Of a stretch of DNA of 64,000 nt, positions 34,226 to 43,384 are shown piece after piece. The position numbers were made by a program, and so were the translations under genes. The DNA is from Planctomycetales bacterium 71-10 (GTDB lineage: Bacteria > Planctomycetota > Planctomycetia > Isosphaerales > Isosphaeraceae), in assembly GCA_001898385.1 (NCBI GenBank), contig MKTT01000050.1, positions 62,001 to 126,000 on the forward strand. Reading direction: 5' to 3'. Position 1 is the stretch's first letter; the number at the start of each line of letters is the position of its first letter. The notes beneath the pieces are model-generated. The model was not told the origin of the DNA. It made no database searches and saw nothing but the letters and a program-made list of their open reading frames with translations.

Positions 34226-34717
34226 ATGAGTCGCGCCCGTCTCCTGCTCGCGGGTCTCCTGCTCTGTAGCCTCACCAACGCCGCGGACGCCGCGAGCATC
34301 CTCATCTCCAGGGCGGAGCCCGGATCGACCCCCATCACCGACCTCTCGCCGTTCACGAGGGTCGGCAACTTCACCGAGACGTTCGAGAACCTGCTGGGGG
34401 TCACGATGACCGACCTCCACCTCACGTTCTTCTACGCGACCGGCCAGCCCGACACCGACGGCGACGGGATCTTCGACAACAGCAAGACGACGTTCGAGCG
34501 TTCCGGCTCGAGCCTCCAGTTCCTCACCGTGAACTTCCAGGGTGGGCCGGGCGTCCCCCCCGGCGGATTCTTCACCATCCAGACCACCGGGTTCGATCCC
34601 GACCTCGTCTTCACGATCACGCCGACGGTCCCGGAGCCTGGCAGCCTCGTCCTCTCCGCGTCCGGGCTCGCGGGGGCGGCCCTGCTCGGCCTGTCGAGGC
34701 GGCGGGCGCGGGCCTGA
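34226..34717 (+). CDS. PEP-CTERM sorted extracellular protein
   Basis: A 163-residue exported protein. The signal peptide is residues 1-22 (LLLAGLLLCS, then NAADA). The C-terminus shows the full PEP-CTERM layout: VPEPGSLVLS, a hydrophobic helix GLAGAALLGL, and the basic end SRRRARA. Such tails are processed by exosortase and sort the protein to the surface or extracellular matrix. The middle has a DTDGDGIFD segment that could bind calcium. GAGGAG lies 7 bp upstream of ATG 34226. No exosortase gene is in the window, so it must be encoded elsewhere. Confidence 0.85.
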   Translation: MSRARLLLAGLLLCSLTNAADAASILISRAEPGSTPITDLSPFTRVGNFTETFENLLGVTMTDLHLTFFYATGQPDTDGDGIFDNSKTTFERSGSSLQFLTVNFQGGPGVPPGGFFTIQTTGFDPDLVFTITPTVPEPGSLVLSASGLAGAALLGLSRRRARA

Positions 34718-34789
34718 ATCGCGAGGGGACCGGCACGCGATCCCCGCGGGTCGCGTCGACTGACCCCCGGTGAACTGGGCCCGGGGGGG

Positions 34790-34819
34790 GGGCGGGCGGC
34801 GGATCTCAACCGCCCGCCC
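34790..34819. terminator. Hairpin overlapping the end of the dehydratase gene
   Basis: GGGCGGGCGG (34790-34799) pairs with CCGCCCGCCC (34810-34819) around a 10-nt loop that contains the stop codon of the minus-strand dehydratase. It sits between convergent genes. No T-run follows, so termination is plausible but not certain. Confidence 0.4.
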
Positions 34820-36797
34820 GTCCCATCGCCGCCAGGATCGCCTCCACGTCATAGACGCAGCCGCCCCAGACGCCGCCGGATGCCTCCTGCAGCGCGGCCC
34901 AGAGCCGGACGTCGTCGGGGAGGTCGGGATCCGGGGAGAGCCGGGGGTGGGGCGACCGTTCGGCCAGGAGTCGGGCGCCTCCCTCCGGGCCGACGTCGAC
35001 GCCCTCGGGCCCGACCATGTCGATCGAGCCTTCGAGGCGGACGCGGTCGACGACGATGCGGATCAGGTCGCCGTCGCGGACCTTGCCGAGCGGGCCGCCG
35101 GCCAGGGCCTCCGGGCTGACGTGGCCGACGCACGCCCCGGTCGAGACGCCGGAGAACCGGGCGTCGGTCAGGACGGCGACCTCCTTGCCGAACGGCAGGA
35201 ATTTCAGGGCCGACGTGACCTGGTAGATCTCCTCCATCCCGGCCCCCAGCGGGCCGCGGCCGATCAGGACCACGACGTCGCCGGCCTTCACCGGGACCTC
35301 GGCCTGGCCCTTGATGGCCGCGACGGCGTCGTGCTCGCGCGTGAACACCCGCGCCGGGCCGAGCTTCCGATACACGCCGTCGGCGTCGACGACCGTCGGG
35401 TCGATGGCCGTGCTCTTGATGACCGAGCCGTGCGGCGCGAGGTTGCCCCGCGGGAACGTCACCGTGCTGGTCAGGCCCCGCTCGCGGGCCCGCGCGGGGC
35501 TCATGATCACGTCGTCCGGGTCGACGCCGTCTTCCTTATAGAGGCGGTCGCGCGACCGCCTCCGGCGCTCGCTCGTCTCCCACCAGTCGAGCAGGCGGCC
35601 GAGCGTGGTCCCGGAGGCCGTGAGGGCGGATTCGTCGAGCAGGCCCAGGCCCCGCAGGTGCAGCATCGCCTCCGGCACGCCCCCGGCGAGGAAGACGCGG
35701 ACGGTGGGGTGCGGCACGGGGCCGTTGGGGAGGACGCTCACCAGCCGCGGGACCTTGATATTGATCTCGTGCCAGTCGACGACGTCCGGCCGCCGCAGCC
35801 CGGCGGCGTGGGCGATCGCCGGGATGTGGAGCAGCAGGTTCGTCGAGCCGCCGAACGCCGCGTGGACGATCATCGCGTTCCGGATCGCGGCGTCCGTCAG
35901 GACCTTGTTCGAGGTCGCGCCGCGGCGGGCCAACTCGACGAGCGCCCGCGCCGAGCGCCGGGCCATGTCCAGCCACACCGGCTGTCCCGAAGGGGCGAGG
36001 GCCGAGTGGGGGAGCGACATGCCCAGGGCCTCGGCGACCACCTGGGCCGTCGCGGCCGTGCCGAGGAACTGGCAGCCGCCGCCGGGCGTGGCGCAGGCGC
36101 GGCAGCCGTAGTCGGCGGCCGTCTCGACGTCGATCTCGCCGTGGGCGTAGCGGGCCCCGATGGTCTGGATCTTCCCCGCGTCCTCGCCGGAGCGCGGCGG
36201 CAAGGTCACCCCCCCCGGCACGAGGACCGACGGCAGCCGCGGCGAGCCCGCCAGGGCCAGCATCATCGCCGGCAAACCTTTGTCGCAGGTGGCCACGCCG
36301 AGCACCCCCTTGCGGAGCGGCAGCGAGCGGATCAGGCGGCGGAAGACGACGGCCGCGTCGTTGCGGTAGGGGAGGCTGTCCATCATCCCCGTCGTCCCCT
36401 GCGAACGACCGTCGCAGGGGTCGGAGACCATCGCGGCGAACGGGACGGCCCCCCGCCGCTTGAACTCCTCGGCCGCCGCCTTCACCAGCAGGCCGATCTC
36501 CCAGTGGCCCGTGTGATACCCCAGCGCGATCGGCGAGCCGTCCTCGGCGCGCAGGCCCCCCTGCGTGCTGAGGATCAGGAACGGATCGCGGGCGACGTCG
36601 GAGGGCTTCCAGCCCATCCCCGCGTTCTGAGACAGCCCGAACAGGTCGCCCGAGGGCCAGATGCGGAGCATCTCGTCCGTCAGCGGCAGCTCGCCCTCGG
36701 GGCCCTCGGCGCTCGTGGCGACGGCGTCCCAGTCGACGTCGGGGGAATCGACGAGGCTTCGCCAATCGGGGACTTCGGGCGGTTCGGAGATGGGCAT
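34806..36797 (-). CDS. IlvD/Edd-family dehydratase, YjhG/YagF-like (D-xylonate dehydratase)
   Basis: A 663-residue Fe-S dehydratase. The full-length pattern, including the N-terminal [17 protein letters not shown] and [16 protein letters not shown], is close to the YjhG/YagF type that dehydrates D-xylonate to 2-dehydro-3-deoxy-D-xylonate. Three cysteines typical of the cluster are in [19 protein letters not shown] and ATPGGGC. The length fits YjhG/YagF (about 655) and is longer than IlvD or Edd. No xylonate dehydrogenase or aldolase gene is adjacent, so the pathway is inferred. I chose ATG 36797; the upstream frame has no conserved sequence. A family A repeat lies upstream. Confidence 0.87.
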   Translation of the reverse strand: MPISEPPEVPDWRSLVDSPDVDWDAVATSAEGPEGELPLTDEMLRIWPSGDLFGLSQNAGMGWKPSDVARDPFLILSTQGGLRAEDGSPIALGYHTGHWEIGLLVKAAAEEFKRRGAVPFAAMVSDPCDGRSQGTTGMMDSLPYRNDAAVVFRRLIRSLPLRKGVLGVATCDKGLPAMMLALAGSPRLPSVLVPGGVTLPPRSGEDAGKIQTIGARYAHGEIDVETAADYGCRACATPGGGCQFLGTAATAQVVAEALGMSLPHSALAPSGQPVWLDMARRSARALVELARRGATSNKVLTDAAIRNAMIVHAAFGGSTNLLLHIPAIAHAAGLRRPDVVDWHEINIKVPRLVSVLPNGPVPHPTVRVFLAGGVPEAMLHLRGLGLLDESALTASGTTLGRLLDWWETSERRRRSRDRLYKEDGVDPDDVIMSPARARERGLTSTVTFPRGNLAPHGSVIKSTAIDPTVVDADGVYRKLGPARVFTREHDAVAAIKGQAEVPVKAGDVVVLIGRGPLGAGMEEIYQVTSALKFLPFGKEVAVLTDARFSGVSTGACVGHVSPEALAGGPLGKVRDGDLIRIVVDRVRLEGSIDMVGPEGVDVGPEGGARLLAERSPHPRLSPDPDLPDDVRLWAALQEASGGVWGGCVYDVEAILAAMGRAGG

Positions 36798-36917
36798 CGA
36801 TGGGCTCGATTCGGGGTGGTGTCGCGGGCGGTTCCGGAACGGTATCGATACCGCGTCCGCGCGCCGTCGGCAAGCCTCCGCCCGCGGCGGGGCGCCTTCG
36901 GGATTCGGCATCATAAC

Positions 36918-37097
36918 GACCTTCCCCCCTGGCGGGGGAAGGTGGCCCGAAGGGCCGGATGAGGGGGAAGACGAGCCAGACGGCCGTCGGGATCCCGAGC
37001 CGGTCGGGCGGGCCCTCGAATCCCGACGGCTCCCGTGCTTCGCGTCCCCCTCATCTGACGCCTTCGGCGTCCGTCTTCCCCCGCGAGGGGGGAAGAC
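36918..37097 (+). repeat. REPIN-like repeat family A, copy 2
   Basis: A 180-bp element with the order CTTCCCCC hairpin, GGCCC-gaa-GGGCC hairpin, GATGAGGGGGA, variable core, TCCCCCTCATC, GACGCC-ttc-GGCGTC hairpin and CTTCCCCC hairpin. The two GATGAGGGGGA/TCCCCCTCATC arms can pair over 11 bp and close the whole structure. It occupies the gap between the divergent starts and ends around 36.9 kb, where no gene is present (36798-37136). Confidence 0.88.
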
Positions 37098-37136
37098 GTC
37101 CCTGCCTAAATCCCGAACGTATTCCGCCCGCGGCCT

Positions 37137-37424
37137 TCACGGCCCGACGGGCGGCCGGGGGACGACGCGCAGCCCGGCCTTGTCCAGCCGGCTGAGCAGG
37201 ACGGGCCAGTGGCGGGCGAAGCTGCGGGCGTCCATCGTGTGCGAGCATTCGATGGTCGCGCGGTCGAACCGGCCCGTCACCCGGGCCCCTCCCGGGGCGC
37301 GGAAGAGGGCCCGGCGCACGGCCGAGACGCTGGGCGCGGCGACGTAGAATCGCATCCGCGCCGCGGCGTCCTCCGCGATCGCCCCTTCGTCCGTCGCGCG
37401 CGAGTTGTTACCCTGGATGTCCAT
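37137..37424 (-). CDS. Small hypothetical protein
   Basis: A 95-residue frame from ATG 37424, or 72 residues from an internal ATG at MRFYVAAP. The sequence has mixed character, with a VSAVRRALFRAPGGARVTGRF stretch split by beta-type residues and SFARHWPVLLSRLDKAGL near the end, which looks more like a real small protein than like a shadow frame. I recognise no family. It is divergent from the DUF971 gene with only 58 bp between the two starts and ends 39 bp from the family A repeat. Confidence 0.5.
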   Translation of the reverse strand: MDIQGNNSRATDEGAIAEDAAARMRFYVAAPSVSAVRRALFRAPGGARVTGRFDRATIECSHTMDARSFARHWPVLLSRLDKAGLRVVPRPPVGP

Positions 37425-37482
37425 GATCGCGGCCCCGCCGGCGTGCCGGCGTCGGAGTTTGGTCCCGGAAGACGACGGTATC

Positions 37483-37794
37483 ATGATCGACCCTCCCAGC
37501 AACATCAGGGCCCACCAGGCCGAGCAGGTCCTCGAAATCACCTGGCCCGACGGCGCCGCCGACCGGCTCCCGTACCGCGCCCTCCGCGCCGAGTGCCCCT
37601 GCGCGAGCTGCCAGGACGAGTGGACCGGCGAGCGGATCATCCAGGTGGAGCACGTCCGCGAGGATATCAAGCTGGAGGGCCTGGAGATGGTCGGCACCTA
37701 CGCGATCCAGCCCACCTGGAGCGACGGCCACTCCACCGGCATCTACACCTGGGAACTGCTCCGCAAGGCCGCCGCCGATCTCCCGAAGCCGTGA
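37483..37794 (+). CDS. DUF971 protein
   Basis: A 103-residue single-domain protein of the DUF971 family (gamma-butyrobetaine hydroxylase N-terminal-like). It has LEITWPDG near the start, the conserved LRAECPCASCQDE with its Cys-x-Cys-x-x-Cys cluster, and the family C-terminus TWSDGHSTGIYTWELLR. Members are proposed to bind metal and are found near Fe-S or Mrp/ApbC genes in many bacteria, but no such partner is here. The stop overlaps the start of the glycosyltransferase gene as GTGA, which suggests translational coupling. The longer frame upstream is not conserved. Confidence 0.88.
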   Translation: MIDPPSNIRAHQAEQVLEITWPDGAADRLPYRALRAECPCASCQDEWTGERIIQVEHVREDIKLEGLEMVGTYAIQPTWSDGHSTGIYTWELLRKAAADLPKP

Positions 37795-38750
37795 CCGCGC
37801 CCGTCCTCACCGTCGCGATCCCCACCTTCAACGGCGCGGCCCACCTGGCCGAGGCGCTGGGGGGGATCCTCGCCCAGCGAGCCGCCGCGTTCGACCTCCT
37901 GGTCTGCGACGACCGTTCGGACGACGCGACGGTCGCGATGGTTCGCGATCGGGCCGGGGATCGGGCCCGGATCGAGGTGAATCCGGAGCGCCTCGGCCTG
38001 GCCGGCAACTGGAACCGCTGCGTCGCGCTCGCCCGGACGCCCTGGGTCGCCGTCTTCCACCAGGACGACGTGATGCGCCCCGGCGACCTGGCCCGGCGCC
38101 TGGACGCCCTCGCCCGGCCGGGCGGCGACGGCCTCGGGCTGCTCGCCGGGCCGGCCGACGTCGTCGACGGTTCGGGCCGGGTTGTGCCGCCGACGATCAT
38201 CGAGTACGGGGGGATCGCCGACGAGGGCCCGGCCGGCGTCGTCGACTTCGCCCCCGGCGCGTTTTCGGGACGGCTGGCGGCGTCGAACGTCCTGCGCTGC
38301 TCGGCCGTGACGACGAGCCGGCGGGCCCACGAGATCCTCGGCGGGTTCGACCCGGCCTGGCGCTACGTCGTCGACTGGGAGTTCTGGCTCCGCGCGGCCG
38401 ACCGCTTCGGTGTGCGCTGGATCGTCGGCGAGCCGCTCGTCTCCGTGCGATGGCACGCGGGGAGCGAGACCCACCGCTTCAAGCACGGCCTGGACGACCT
38501 TGAGGAGAGTGCGCGGCTGCTGGCCCGTCGCGGGGTTCGGCCCGGCCGCCGGCTCGCCCGCGCGTACCTCAATCGGGCCCACGAGGCCCTGAACGCCGGC
38601 CGCGTCGACCTGGCCCGCGCGGCGCTGGCGCGGGCCTGGCGCACGTCACCCGCGGCGACGGCCTCGGCCCTGGCCGACCCCCGGCTCGGGCTCCCGATGG
38701 GGCTGCTCGCCCTCGCCCCCCGCCTCGCCCGACGCCGCTGGGGCCGCTGA
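37791..38750 (+). CDS. Glycosyltransferase family 2
   Basis: A 319-residue GT-A fold glycosyltransferase. [13 protein letters not shown] opens the nucleotide-binding half, LVCDDRSDD holds the first Asp pair, and VFHQDDVM corresponds to the metal-binding DxD. The [14 protein letters not shown] segment is the usual acceptor-side motif. No membrane helix is visible, so it acts in the cytoplasm or at the membrane surface. The GTG start at 37791 overlaps the DUF971 stop (GTGA). The 3' end overlaps the convergent Rrf2 gene by 105 bp. Sugar and acceptor are unknown. Confidence 0.88.
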   Translation: MTAPVLTVAIPTFNGAAHLAEALGGILAQRAAAFDLLVCDDRSDDATVAMVRDRAGDRARIEVNPERLGLAGNWNRCVALARTPWVAVFHQDDVMRPGDLARRLDALARPGGDGLGLLAGPADVVDGSGRVVPPTIIEYGGIADEGPAGVVDFAPGAFSGRLAASNVLRCSAVTTSRRAHEILGGFDPAWRYVVDWEFWLRAADRFGVRWIVGEPLVSVRWHAGSETHRFKHGLDDLEESARLLARRGVRPGRRLARAYLNRAHEALNAGRVDLARAALARAWRTSPAATASALADPRLGLPMGLLALAPRLARRRWGR

Positions 38751-39173
38751 CGCGGCCAGGTCGCAGAGCGGGATGATCGGGCTGGTCGACTCCAGCAGGT
38801 CCTTCAAGCTCACGCGGCGGAAGGCTTCCTGCATCGTCTCGTACGCCCGGTCCAGCTCGCGATGCAGCGGGCAGAGCGACGTGTGCGACGGCAGGCCGAG
38901 CGGGCAATGCTCGATCCGCTCGATCGGCGCGACGGCGTTCACCACGTCCAGGATCGTCACCTCGCCGGCCGGGCGGGCCAGCTCGTGGCCGCCGCCGGGG
39001 CCCGGCTTCGACGTCAGCAGACCGGCCGTCGCCAGGTCGCGCAGCACCCGGTTCAGGTACGACCGCGGCACCTTCGTCCGCTCCGCCAGCAGGTCGGCCG
39101 ACGCCGGGGACCCCGCCGTCCCCGCCAGGCAGACCGCCGCTCGCAGTGCATACTCCGCCGTCTTCGGGATCAT
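38646..39173 (-). CDS. Rrf2-family regulator, probably NO-responsive (NsrR-like)
   Basis: A 175-residue Rrf2 protein with an N-terminal winged helix ([17 protein letters not shown], then [19 protein letters not shown] and the wing [13 protein letters not shown]). Cys90, Cys101 and possibly Cys137 could ligate a cluster, as in Fe-S sensors of this family. It is divergent from hmp with a 91-bp shared control region, which is the classic NsrR arrangement, so nitric-oxide sensing is likely but inferred from context. The C-terminal 35 codons, low in complexity (Gly/Glu/Arg), overlap the end of the glycosyltransferase gene on the opposite strand. Confidence 0.82.
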   Translation of the reverse strand: MIPKTAEYALRAAVCLAGTAGSPASADLLAERTKVPRSYLNRVLRDLATAGLLTSKPGPGGGHELARPAGEVTILDVVNAVAPIERIEHCPLGLPSHTSLCPLHRELDRAYETMQEAFRRVSLKDLLESTSPIIPLCDLAASAAPAASGEAGGEGEQPHREPEPGVGQGRGRRRG

Positions 39174-39192
39174 CGAGCCACCGTTCCGATTC

Positions 39193-39243
39193 CTGTACCT
39201 TGACGTCCAGGATTCATTCTGTACATTGAGATGTGGATTTCAA
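39193..39243. promoter_or_regulatory. hmp/rrf2 control region: promoter, direct repeats and inverted repeat
   Basis: For hmp, TTGACG (39200-39205) and TACATT (39222-39227) form a promoter with 16-bp spacing. The 11-bp word CTGTAC[C/A]TTGA occurs twice as a direct repeat, at 39193-39203 and 39219-39229, 26 bp apart, and the two copies overlap the -35 and -10 boxes. An 18-bp inverted repeat TTGAGAT-gtgg-ATTTCAA (39226-39243, six of seven positions paired) follows. These are good candidates for the Rrf2 protein's binding sites. Confidence 0.6.
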
Positions 39244-39264
39244 GCCTTCCCCGGAGGACCCGCG

Positions 39265-40503
39265 ATGCTCCGCCCCGAGACGATCGAGATCATCAAGAGC
39301 CTGACGCCGGTCGTGGCCGCGAACGCCGAGGCGATCACGAGCAAATTCTACCCCCGGATGTTCGCCGGCGACCCGGCGGTGAAGGCGTATTTCAACCAGG
39401 CGCACCAGTTCTCCGGGGGGCAGCAGAGGGCGCTGGCGGGTGCCATTTGCGCGTATTTCGCCCACATCGACAACCCCGCGGTCCTGGCGCCGGCGATCGA
39501 GCTGATCGCGCAGAAGCACTGCTCGCTGGGGATCCTGCCGGAGCATTATCCCATCGTCGGCAAGCACTTGCTGGCGGCGATCAAGGACGTGATGGGCGAC
39601 GCGGCGACCGACGAGATCCTGGGGGCGATCGGGGAGGCGTACGGCTTCCTGGCCGACGTCTGCATCGCCCGCGAGGCCGACATCTATCGCGAGCAGCGCG
39701 AGGCCTTGGGGGGCTGGAACGGGTATCGCAAGTTCGTGGTCGACCGGAAGGTCCCGGAGAGCGACGTGGTGACGTCCCTCTACCTGGTCCCGGCCGACGG
39801 CGGCCCGCTGCCGGGCTATCGCGCGGGGCAGTACGTCACGGTCCGCGTCGACCTGCCGGAGACGCCGACCTCGCCGCGGAACTACAGCCTCTCCGACCGG
39901 CCGGGCCTCGACTACTACCGCATCAGCGTGAAGCGCGAGCCGGCGCTCGCGGCGGGGGCGCCCGGCGGGCTGATCTCGAACCACCTCCACGACGTCGTCC
40001 TCGCGGGCGAGGAGCTGGAGGTCGGCCCGCCGTGCGGCGAGTTCTTCATCGCCCCCGAGGCCGGCGACGGGCCGGTCGTCCTGCTGGCCGGCGGGATCGG
40101 CGTGACGCCGCTGCTGGCCATGGCCAAGGATCTCGCCCACCGCGACCCGGGCCGCGAGGTGTTCTTCCTGCACGCCGCGCGGAACAGCCTCATCCAGCCG
40201 TTCGCCGACGAACTCCGCGCCCTGGCGGCGGGCTCCAATGGCGACGTCCACGTCCGGTTCGACCAGCCGCTCGCCGACGACTTCGAGGCGGCCCGTTGCC
40301 ATTCCGTGGGCCTGATCGACGCCGACTTCCTCCGCTCCTGGGCCCCCTGCGACCGTGCCTCGTTCTACTTCTGCGGCCCCAAGCCGTTCATGCAGTCGGC
40401 CTACTCGGCCCTCAAGGACCTGGACGTCGACGACGCCCGGATCCGCTTCGAGTTCTTCGGGCCGAGGCAGGAGATCCTGGCCGCCACGCCGGCGTCGGCC
40501 TGA
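39265..40503 (+). CDS. hmp: Flavohaemoglobin, nitric oxide dioxygenase
   Basis: A 412-residue cytoplasmic enzyme that detoxifies NO to nitrate using O2 and NAD(P)H. The globin domain is residues 1-140, with proximal His85 and conserved Tyr29 and Gln53. The FAD domain follows, with RNYSLSD. The NAD domain has [15 protein letters not shown] and ends with YFCGPKPFM and FEFFGP. The length is typical (about 396-410). GGAGG lies upstream of ATG 39265. It is divergent from the Rrf2 regulator, which supports induction by nitric oxide. The tsaE stop lies 15 bp after the end of hmp on the other strand. Confidence 0.96.
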   Translation: MLRPETIEIIKSLTPVVAANAEAITSKFYPRMFAGDPAVKAYFNQAHQFSGGQQRALAGAICAYFAHIDNPAVLAPAIELIAQKHCSLGILPEHYPIVGKHLLAAIKDVMGDAATDEILGAIGEAYGFLADVCIAREADIYREQREALGGWNGYRKFVVDRKVPESDVVTSLYLVPADGGPLPGYRAGQYVTVRVDLPETPTSPRNYSLSDRPGLDYYRISVKREPALAAGAPGGLISNHLHDVVLAGEELEVGPPCGEFFIAPEAGDGPVVLLAGGIGVTPLLAMAKDLAHRDPGREVFFLHAARNSLIQPFADELRALAAGSNGDVHVRFDQPLADDFEAARCHSVGLIDADFLRSWAPCDRASFYFCGPKPFMQSAYSALKDLDVDDARIRFEFFGPRQEILAATPASA

Positions 40504-40518
40504 CGCCGATCGTGGTGC

Positions 40519-41001
40519 TCAGCGCCCGATCGCCCGCGCGAGGCGGTCGAGCGCGCCGCCGGGGGCCTCGATCCGCATCGAGCGGCGCGAGGCCCCGCGG
40601 GGATCGATGCGGATCCACCAGGCGTCCGGCGGCAGGGAATCGGGGACCAGGTCGGCCCACTCGACGAGGCAGACGCCGCCGGCCGACCAGTAGTCGGCCG
40701 GCCCCAGGTCTTCGAAGGCCGCGGGGGAGGGGAGCCGGTAGGCGTCGAAGTGGAAGACGGGGACCTCTCCCTCGTATTCGTGGATGAGGACGAAGGTCGG
40801 GCTGGCGATGGCGGCCGGGTCGACGCCCAGCGACTCGGCGATCGCCCGCGACAGCCGCGTCTTCCCCGCGCCCAGCGGGCCGACCAGGCCGACGACCGTG
40901 TCGGGGGCGACCGCCTCGGCGATCGCGCGGCCCAGGGCTTCGGTCTCGGCCTCGCCGTCGACTTCGACGGTCAGCGCGGCGGCCTCGCGGCGGACGTTCA
41001 T
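40519..41001 (-). CDS. tsaE: tRNA threonylcarbamoyladenosine biosynthesis ATPase TsaE
   Basis: A 160-residue P-loop ATPase needed with TsaB and TsaD for t6A37 in ANN-decoding tRNAs. Walker A is GPLGAGKT at residues 41-48. SPTFVLIHEYEG and VFHFDAYRL are family motifs, and VCLVEWAD resembles Walker B. The ATG overlaps the thiL stop as ATGA, so it is the last gene of a three-gene operon. TsaB and TsaD are not in the window. Confidence 0.94.
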   Translation of the reverse strand: MNVRREAAALTVEVDGEAETEALGRAIAEAVAPDTVVGLVGPLGAGKTRLSRAIAESLGVDPAAIASPTFVLIHEYEGEVPVFHFDAYRLPSPAAFEDLGPADYWSAGGVCLVEWADLVPDSLPPDAWWIRIDPRGASRRSMRIEAPGGALDRLARAIGR

Positions 41002-41948
41002 GATTTCGCACGCTCCCGGAAATGGTCGAAGCCCCGGCGCTCGACGGGCGTCAGGCGGCCGTCGCCCCCGCGGAGGCGGATCCCCGGCCCGGCGACGACC
41101 TCGCCGATCCGATGGAGCGTCACGCCCTCCGGGAGCCTCGTCGCCTCCTCGGGCCGGACGGTGAAACACAGCTCGAAGTCCTCGCCGTCGTCCAGGGCGT
41201 GGAGGATGGCGGGGACGCCGTCTTCCGTCGACTGGTCGATCGCATCGGCGTGGATCGGGACGGCGGCCTCGTCGAGGACGGCGCCCAGGCCGCCGCTCTC
41301 GTCGAGGATGTGGCCGAGGTCGGAGGAGAGGCCGTCGGACAGGTCGATCATGGCCGTCGGGTTCATGACCGGCCGGATCGCCTGCGCCTCGCGGATCCGG
41401 GGGTTGGGACGGAGGTGACGCCCGCGGGACAGGCTGCCGCCGAGCGGGCCGGTGACGAAGATCGCGTCGCCGACCTTCGCGCCGGAGCGGCTCGGCGAGC
41501 CGAGCGGGTGGGGCTCGCCCATCAGCGTGACGGAGACGACGAGCGGCCCGTCCCAGGCGTTCGTGTCGCCGCCGACGATGTGGACGCCGAAGCGATCGGC
41601 CATGCGCCGCAGCCCGGCGTCGAGGCCCTGCCCGACGGCGACGGCGTCCCGGCGGGGCAGGGCGACGGCCACCGTGGCGAAGCGAGGGACGCCGCACATC
41701 GCGGCGACGTCGGATAGGTTCACGCCCATCGCCTTGAAACCCGCCGCCTCCGGGCCGTCCCGATCCAGGATGAAGTGGCGGCCGTCCATCAACATGTCGG
41801 TGGTGACGATCATGGAGGGGGAGCGGAAGCGCACCGTCGCGCAGTCGTCGCCGACGTCCCCCTCGACGCCCTGGTCCGGCCCCAGCCTCGGCCGTCGCGA
41901 GCGGATCCACTCGATCAGGCCGAACTCGCCCGTCGATCGCTCACTCAT
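40998..41948 (-). CDS. thiL: Thiamine-monophosphate kinase
   Basis: A 316-residue enzyme that phosphorylates thiamine monophosphate to the active cofactor thiamine diphosphate. It has the N-terminal EFGLIEWI, the Asp-rich metal loop GDVGDDCATVRF, TTDMLMDGRHF, GVNLSDVAAMCG, and MIDLSDGLSSDLGHI, all typical of ThiL. It is the middle gene of the glycerate kinase-thiL-tsaE set and overlaps both neighbours by ATGA. No TPP riboswitch or other thiamine gene is adjacent. Confidence 0.95.
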   Translation of the reverse strand: MSERSTGEFGLIEWIRSRRPRLGPDQGVEGDVGDDCATVRFRSPSMIVTTDMLMDGRHFILDRDGPEAAGFKAMGVNLSDVAAMCGVPRFATVAVALPRRDAVAVGQGLDAGLRRMADRFGVHIVGGDTNAWDGPLVVSVTLMGEPHPLGSPSRSGAKVGDAIFVTGPLGGSLSRGRHLRPNPRIREAQAIRPVMNPTAMIDLSDGLSSDLGHILDESGGLGAVLDEAAVPIHADAIDQSTEDGVPAILHALDDGEDFELCFTVRPEEATRLPEGVTLHRIGEVVAGPGIRLRGGDGRLTPVERRGFDHFRERAKS

Positions 41949-43096
41949 CGTCCCGATCCCCGCGACTTCGCCCCGGCCAGGAAGCCGCGCATCGCCTGCT
42001 CGGCGGCGGCGGCGAGGAAGTCGGACGCGCGGGCCATGGCCTCGTCGAGCGTGGTCGGGCCGGGGCAGATCGGGAAATAGGCGTCCAGCCCCTCGTTCAG
42101 GCACGCCTCGGCCCCGTCGCCGATCGAGCCGACGAGGGCGAACGTGGGGACTCCCAGCGAGCAGGCCAGCCGCGCGACGCCGACGGCCGTCTTGCCGTAG
42201 GCGCTCTGGGCGTCGAGGGAGCCCTCGCCGGTGATGCAGAGGTCGGCCCCGTCGAGTTTGTCGCGGAGCTTGACGGCGTGGATCACCAGGTCGATCCCGG
42301 GCTTCAGCCGGCCGCCGGCGAACGCCATGAGGCCGCCGCCGAGCCCCCCCGCCGCCCCCGCGCCGGGGACGTCGGCGATCTCGGCGTGCAGGTCGCGCGC
42401 GACCACGTCCGCGAGCCTTCGCAGGGCGCGGTCCAGCCGGCCGACCATCTCCGGCGTCGCCCCCTTCTGGGGGCCGTAGACGGCCGAGGCACCCGTCGGG
42501 CCGCAGAGGGGGTTCGTCACGTCGCAGGCCACGGAGACCTGGACCCCGCGGAGCGCATCCGGGCCGCCGGCCGGCTCGATGCGGTCCAGGGCTTCCAGGC
42601 CGAATCCGCCCGGCTCGACGTCGCGGCCTTCGGCGTCGAGGAGCCGATAGCCGAGGGCCTGGGCCATCCCCGCGCCGCCGTCGTTCGTGGCGCTGCCGCC
42701 GATGCCGAGGATGATGCGGCGCGCGCCGGCCTCGACGATCGCGCGGAGCAATTCGCCCACGCCGCGGGTCGTCGCCTTGCCCGGATCGCGTCGATCTTTC
42801 GGCACGAGGACCAGCCCCGCCGCCGAGGCCATCTCGGCCGCGGCCGTGCCGTCTCCGAAAAGGGCGAAACGCGCATCGACGGGATCGCCGAGCGGCCCCG
42901 TCACGCGGGCCCGCCGGATTTCGCCGCCGCCGGCCGCCGCGAGGGCGTCGACGAGGCCCTCGCCGCCGTCGGCCATGGGGACGCCGACGATTTCCGTCGA
43001 TGGCTCCGCGGCGCGGACGCCTCGCGCCACGGCCTCGACGACCTGGGGGGCCGAGAGGCTCCCCTTGAACTTGTCCGGGGCGATCACGACTCGCAT
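41945..43096 (-). CDS. Glycerate kinase (GlxK/GarK type)
   Basis: A 383-residue kinase converting glycerate to a phosphoglycerate, used in glyoxylate and sugar-acid use. It has MRVVIAPDKFKGSLSA at the start, VPMADGGEGLVDAL, GIGGSATNDGGAGMA and ITGEGSLDAQSAYGK, all typical of the GarK/GlxK family. I chose ATG 43096, directly at the conserved N-terminus; ATG 43108 would add four residues. It is the first gene of the operon with thiL and tsaE and shares an ATGA overlap with thiL. Confidence 0.92.
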   Translation of the reverse strand: MRVVIAPDKFKGSLSAPQVVEAVARGVRAAEPSTEIVGVPMADGGEGLVDALAAAGGGEIRRARVTGPLGDPVDARFALFGDGTAAAEMASAAGLVLVPKDRRDPGKATTRGVGELLRAIVEAGARRIILGIGGSATNDGGAGMAQALGYRLLDAEGRDVEPGGFGLEALDRIEPAGGPDALRGVQVSVACDVTNPLCGPTGASAVYGPQKGATPEMVGRLDRALRRLADVVARDLHAEIADVPGAGAAGGLGGGLMAFAGGRLKPGIDLVIHAVKLRDKLDGADLCITGEGSLDAQSAYGKTAVGVARLACSLGVPTFALVGSIGDGAEACLNEGLDAYFPICPGPTTLDEAMARASDFLAAAAEQAMRGFLAGAKSRGSGR

Positions 43097-43183
43097 TGAC
43101 GATCCCATCCGGGCGCGGGACGCGGCGCCGGAAGGTCGACGCGCGTCATCCCCGACGATTTGGCCGCGCCCGGAGGCCGTTCG

Positions 43184-43384
43184 TCAAGCGCCGACCGCCT
43201 GCATGAGCCGCTCGGCCTCGCGCTCGCTCGGCAGCTCGAAGCAGATCTCCTGCCGCTTGATCGAGACGCTCATGGGGGCCTCGATGCCGATGCGGACCTG
43301 ATGGCCTTCGATCTTCGAGACCACGATCCGGATGTTCTCGCCGACCTGGATCGCCTCGCCCGCCTTCCTGCTCAGGACCAGCAT
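43184..43384 (-). CDS. csrA: Carbon storage regulator CsrA
   Basis: A 66-residue post-transcriptional regulator that binds GGA in mRNA leaders and blocks or stabilises translation. The first residues MLVLSRKAGEAIQVGENI are the family's classic start, and VRIGIEAP and VSIKRQEI follow. GGAGG lies 7 bp upstream of ATG 43384. It is separate from the glycerate kinase operon (88 bp) and divergent from the YfhO-like gene. No fliW or flagellar genes are in the window. Confidence 0.96.
   Translation of the reverse strand: MLVLSRKAGEAIQVGENIRIVVSKIEGHQVRIGIEAPMSVSIKRQEICFELPSEREAERLMQAVGA

Noticed and set aside
40998-43096. TPP riboswitch for thiL
   Set aside because: thiL is the second gene of an operon with an overlap, and no thi-box words are visible upstream of the glycerate kinase gene.
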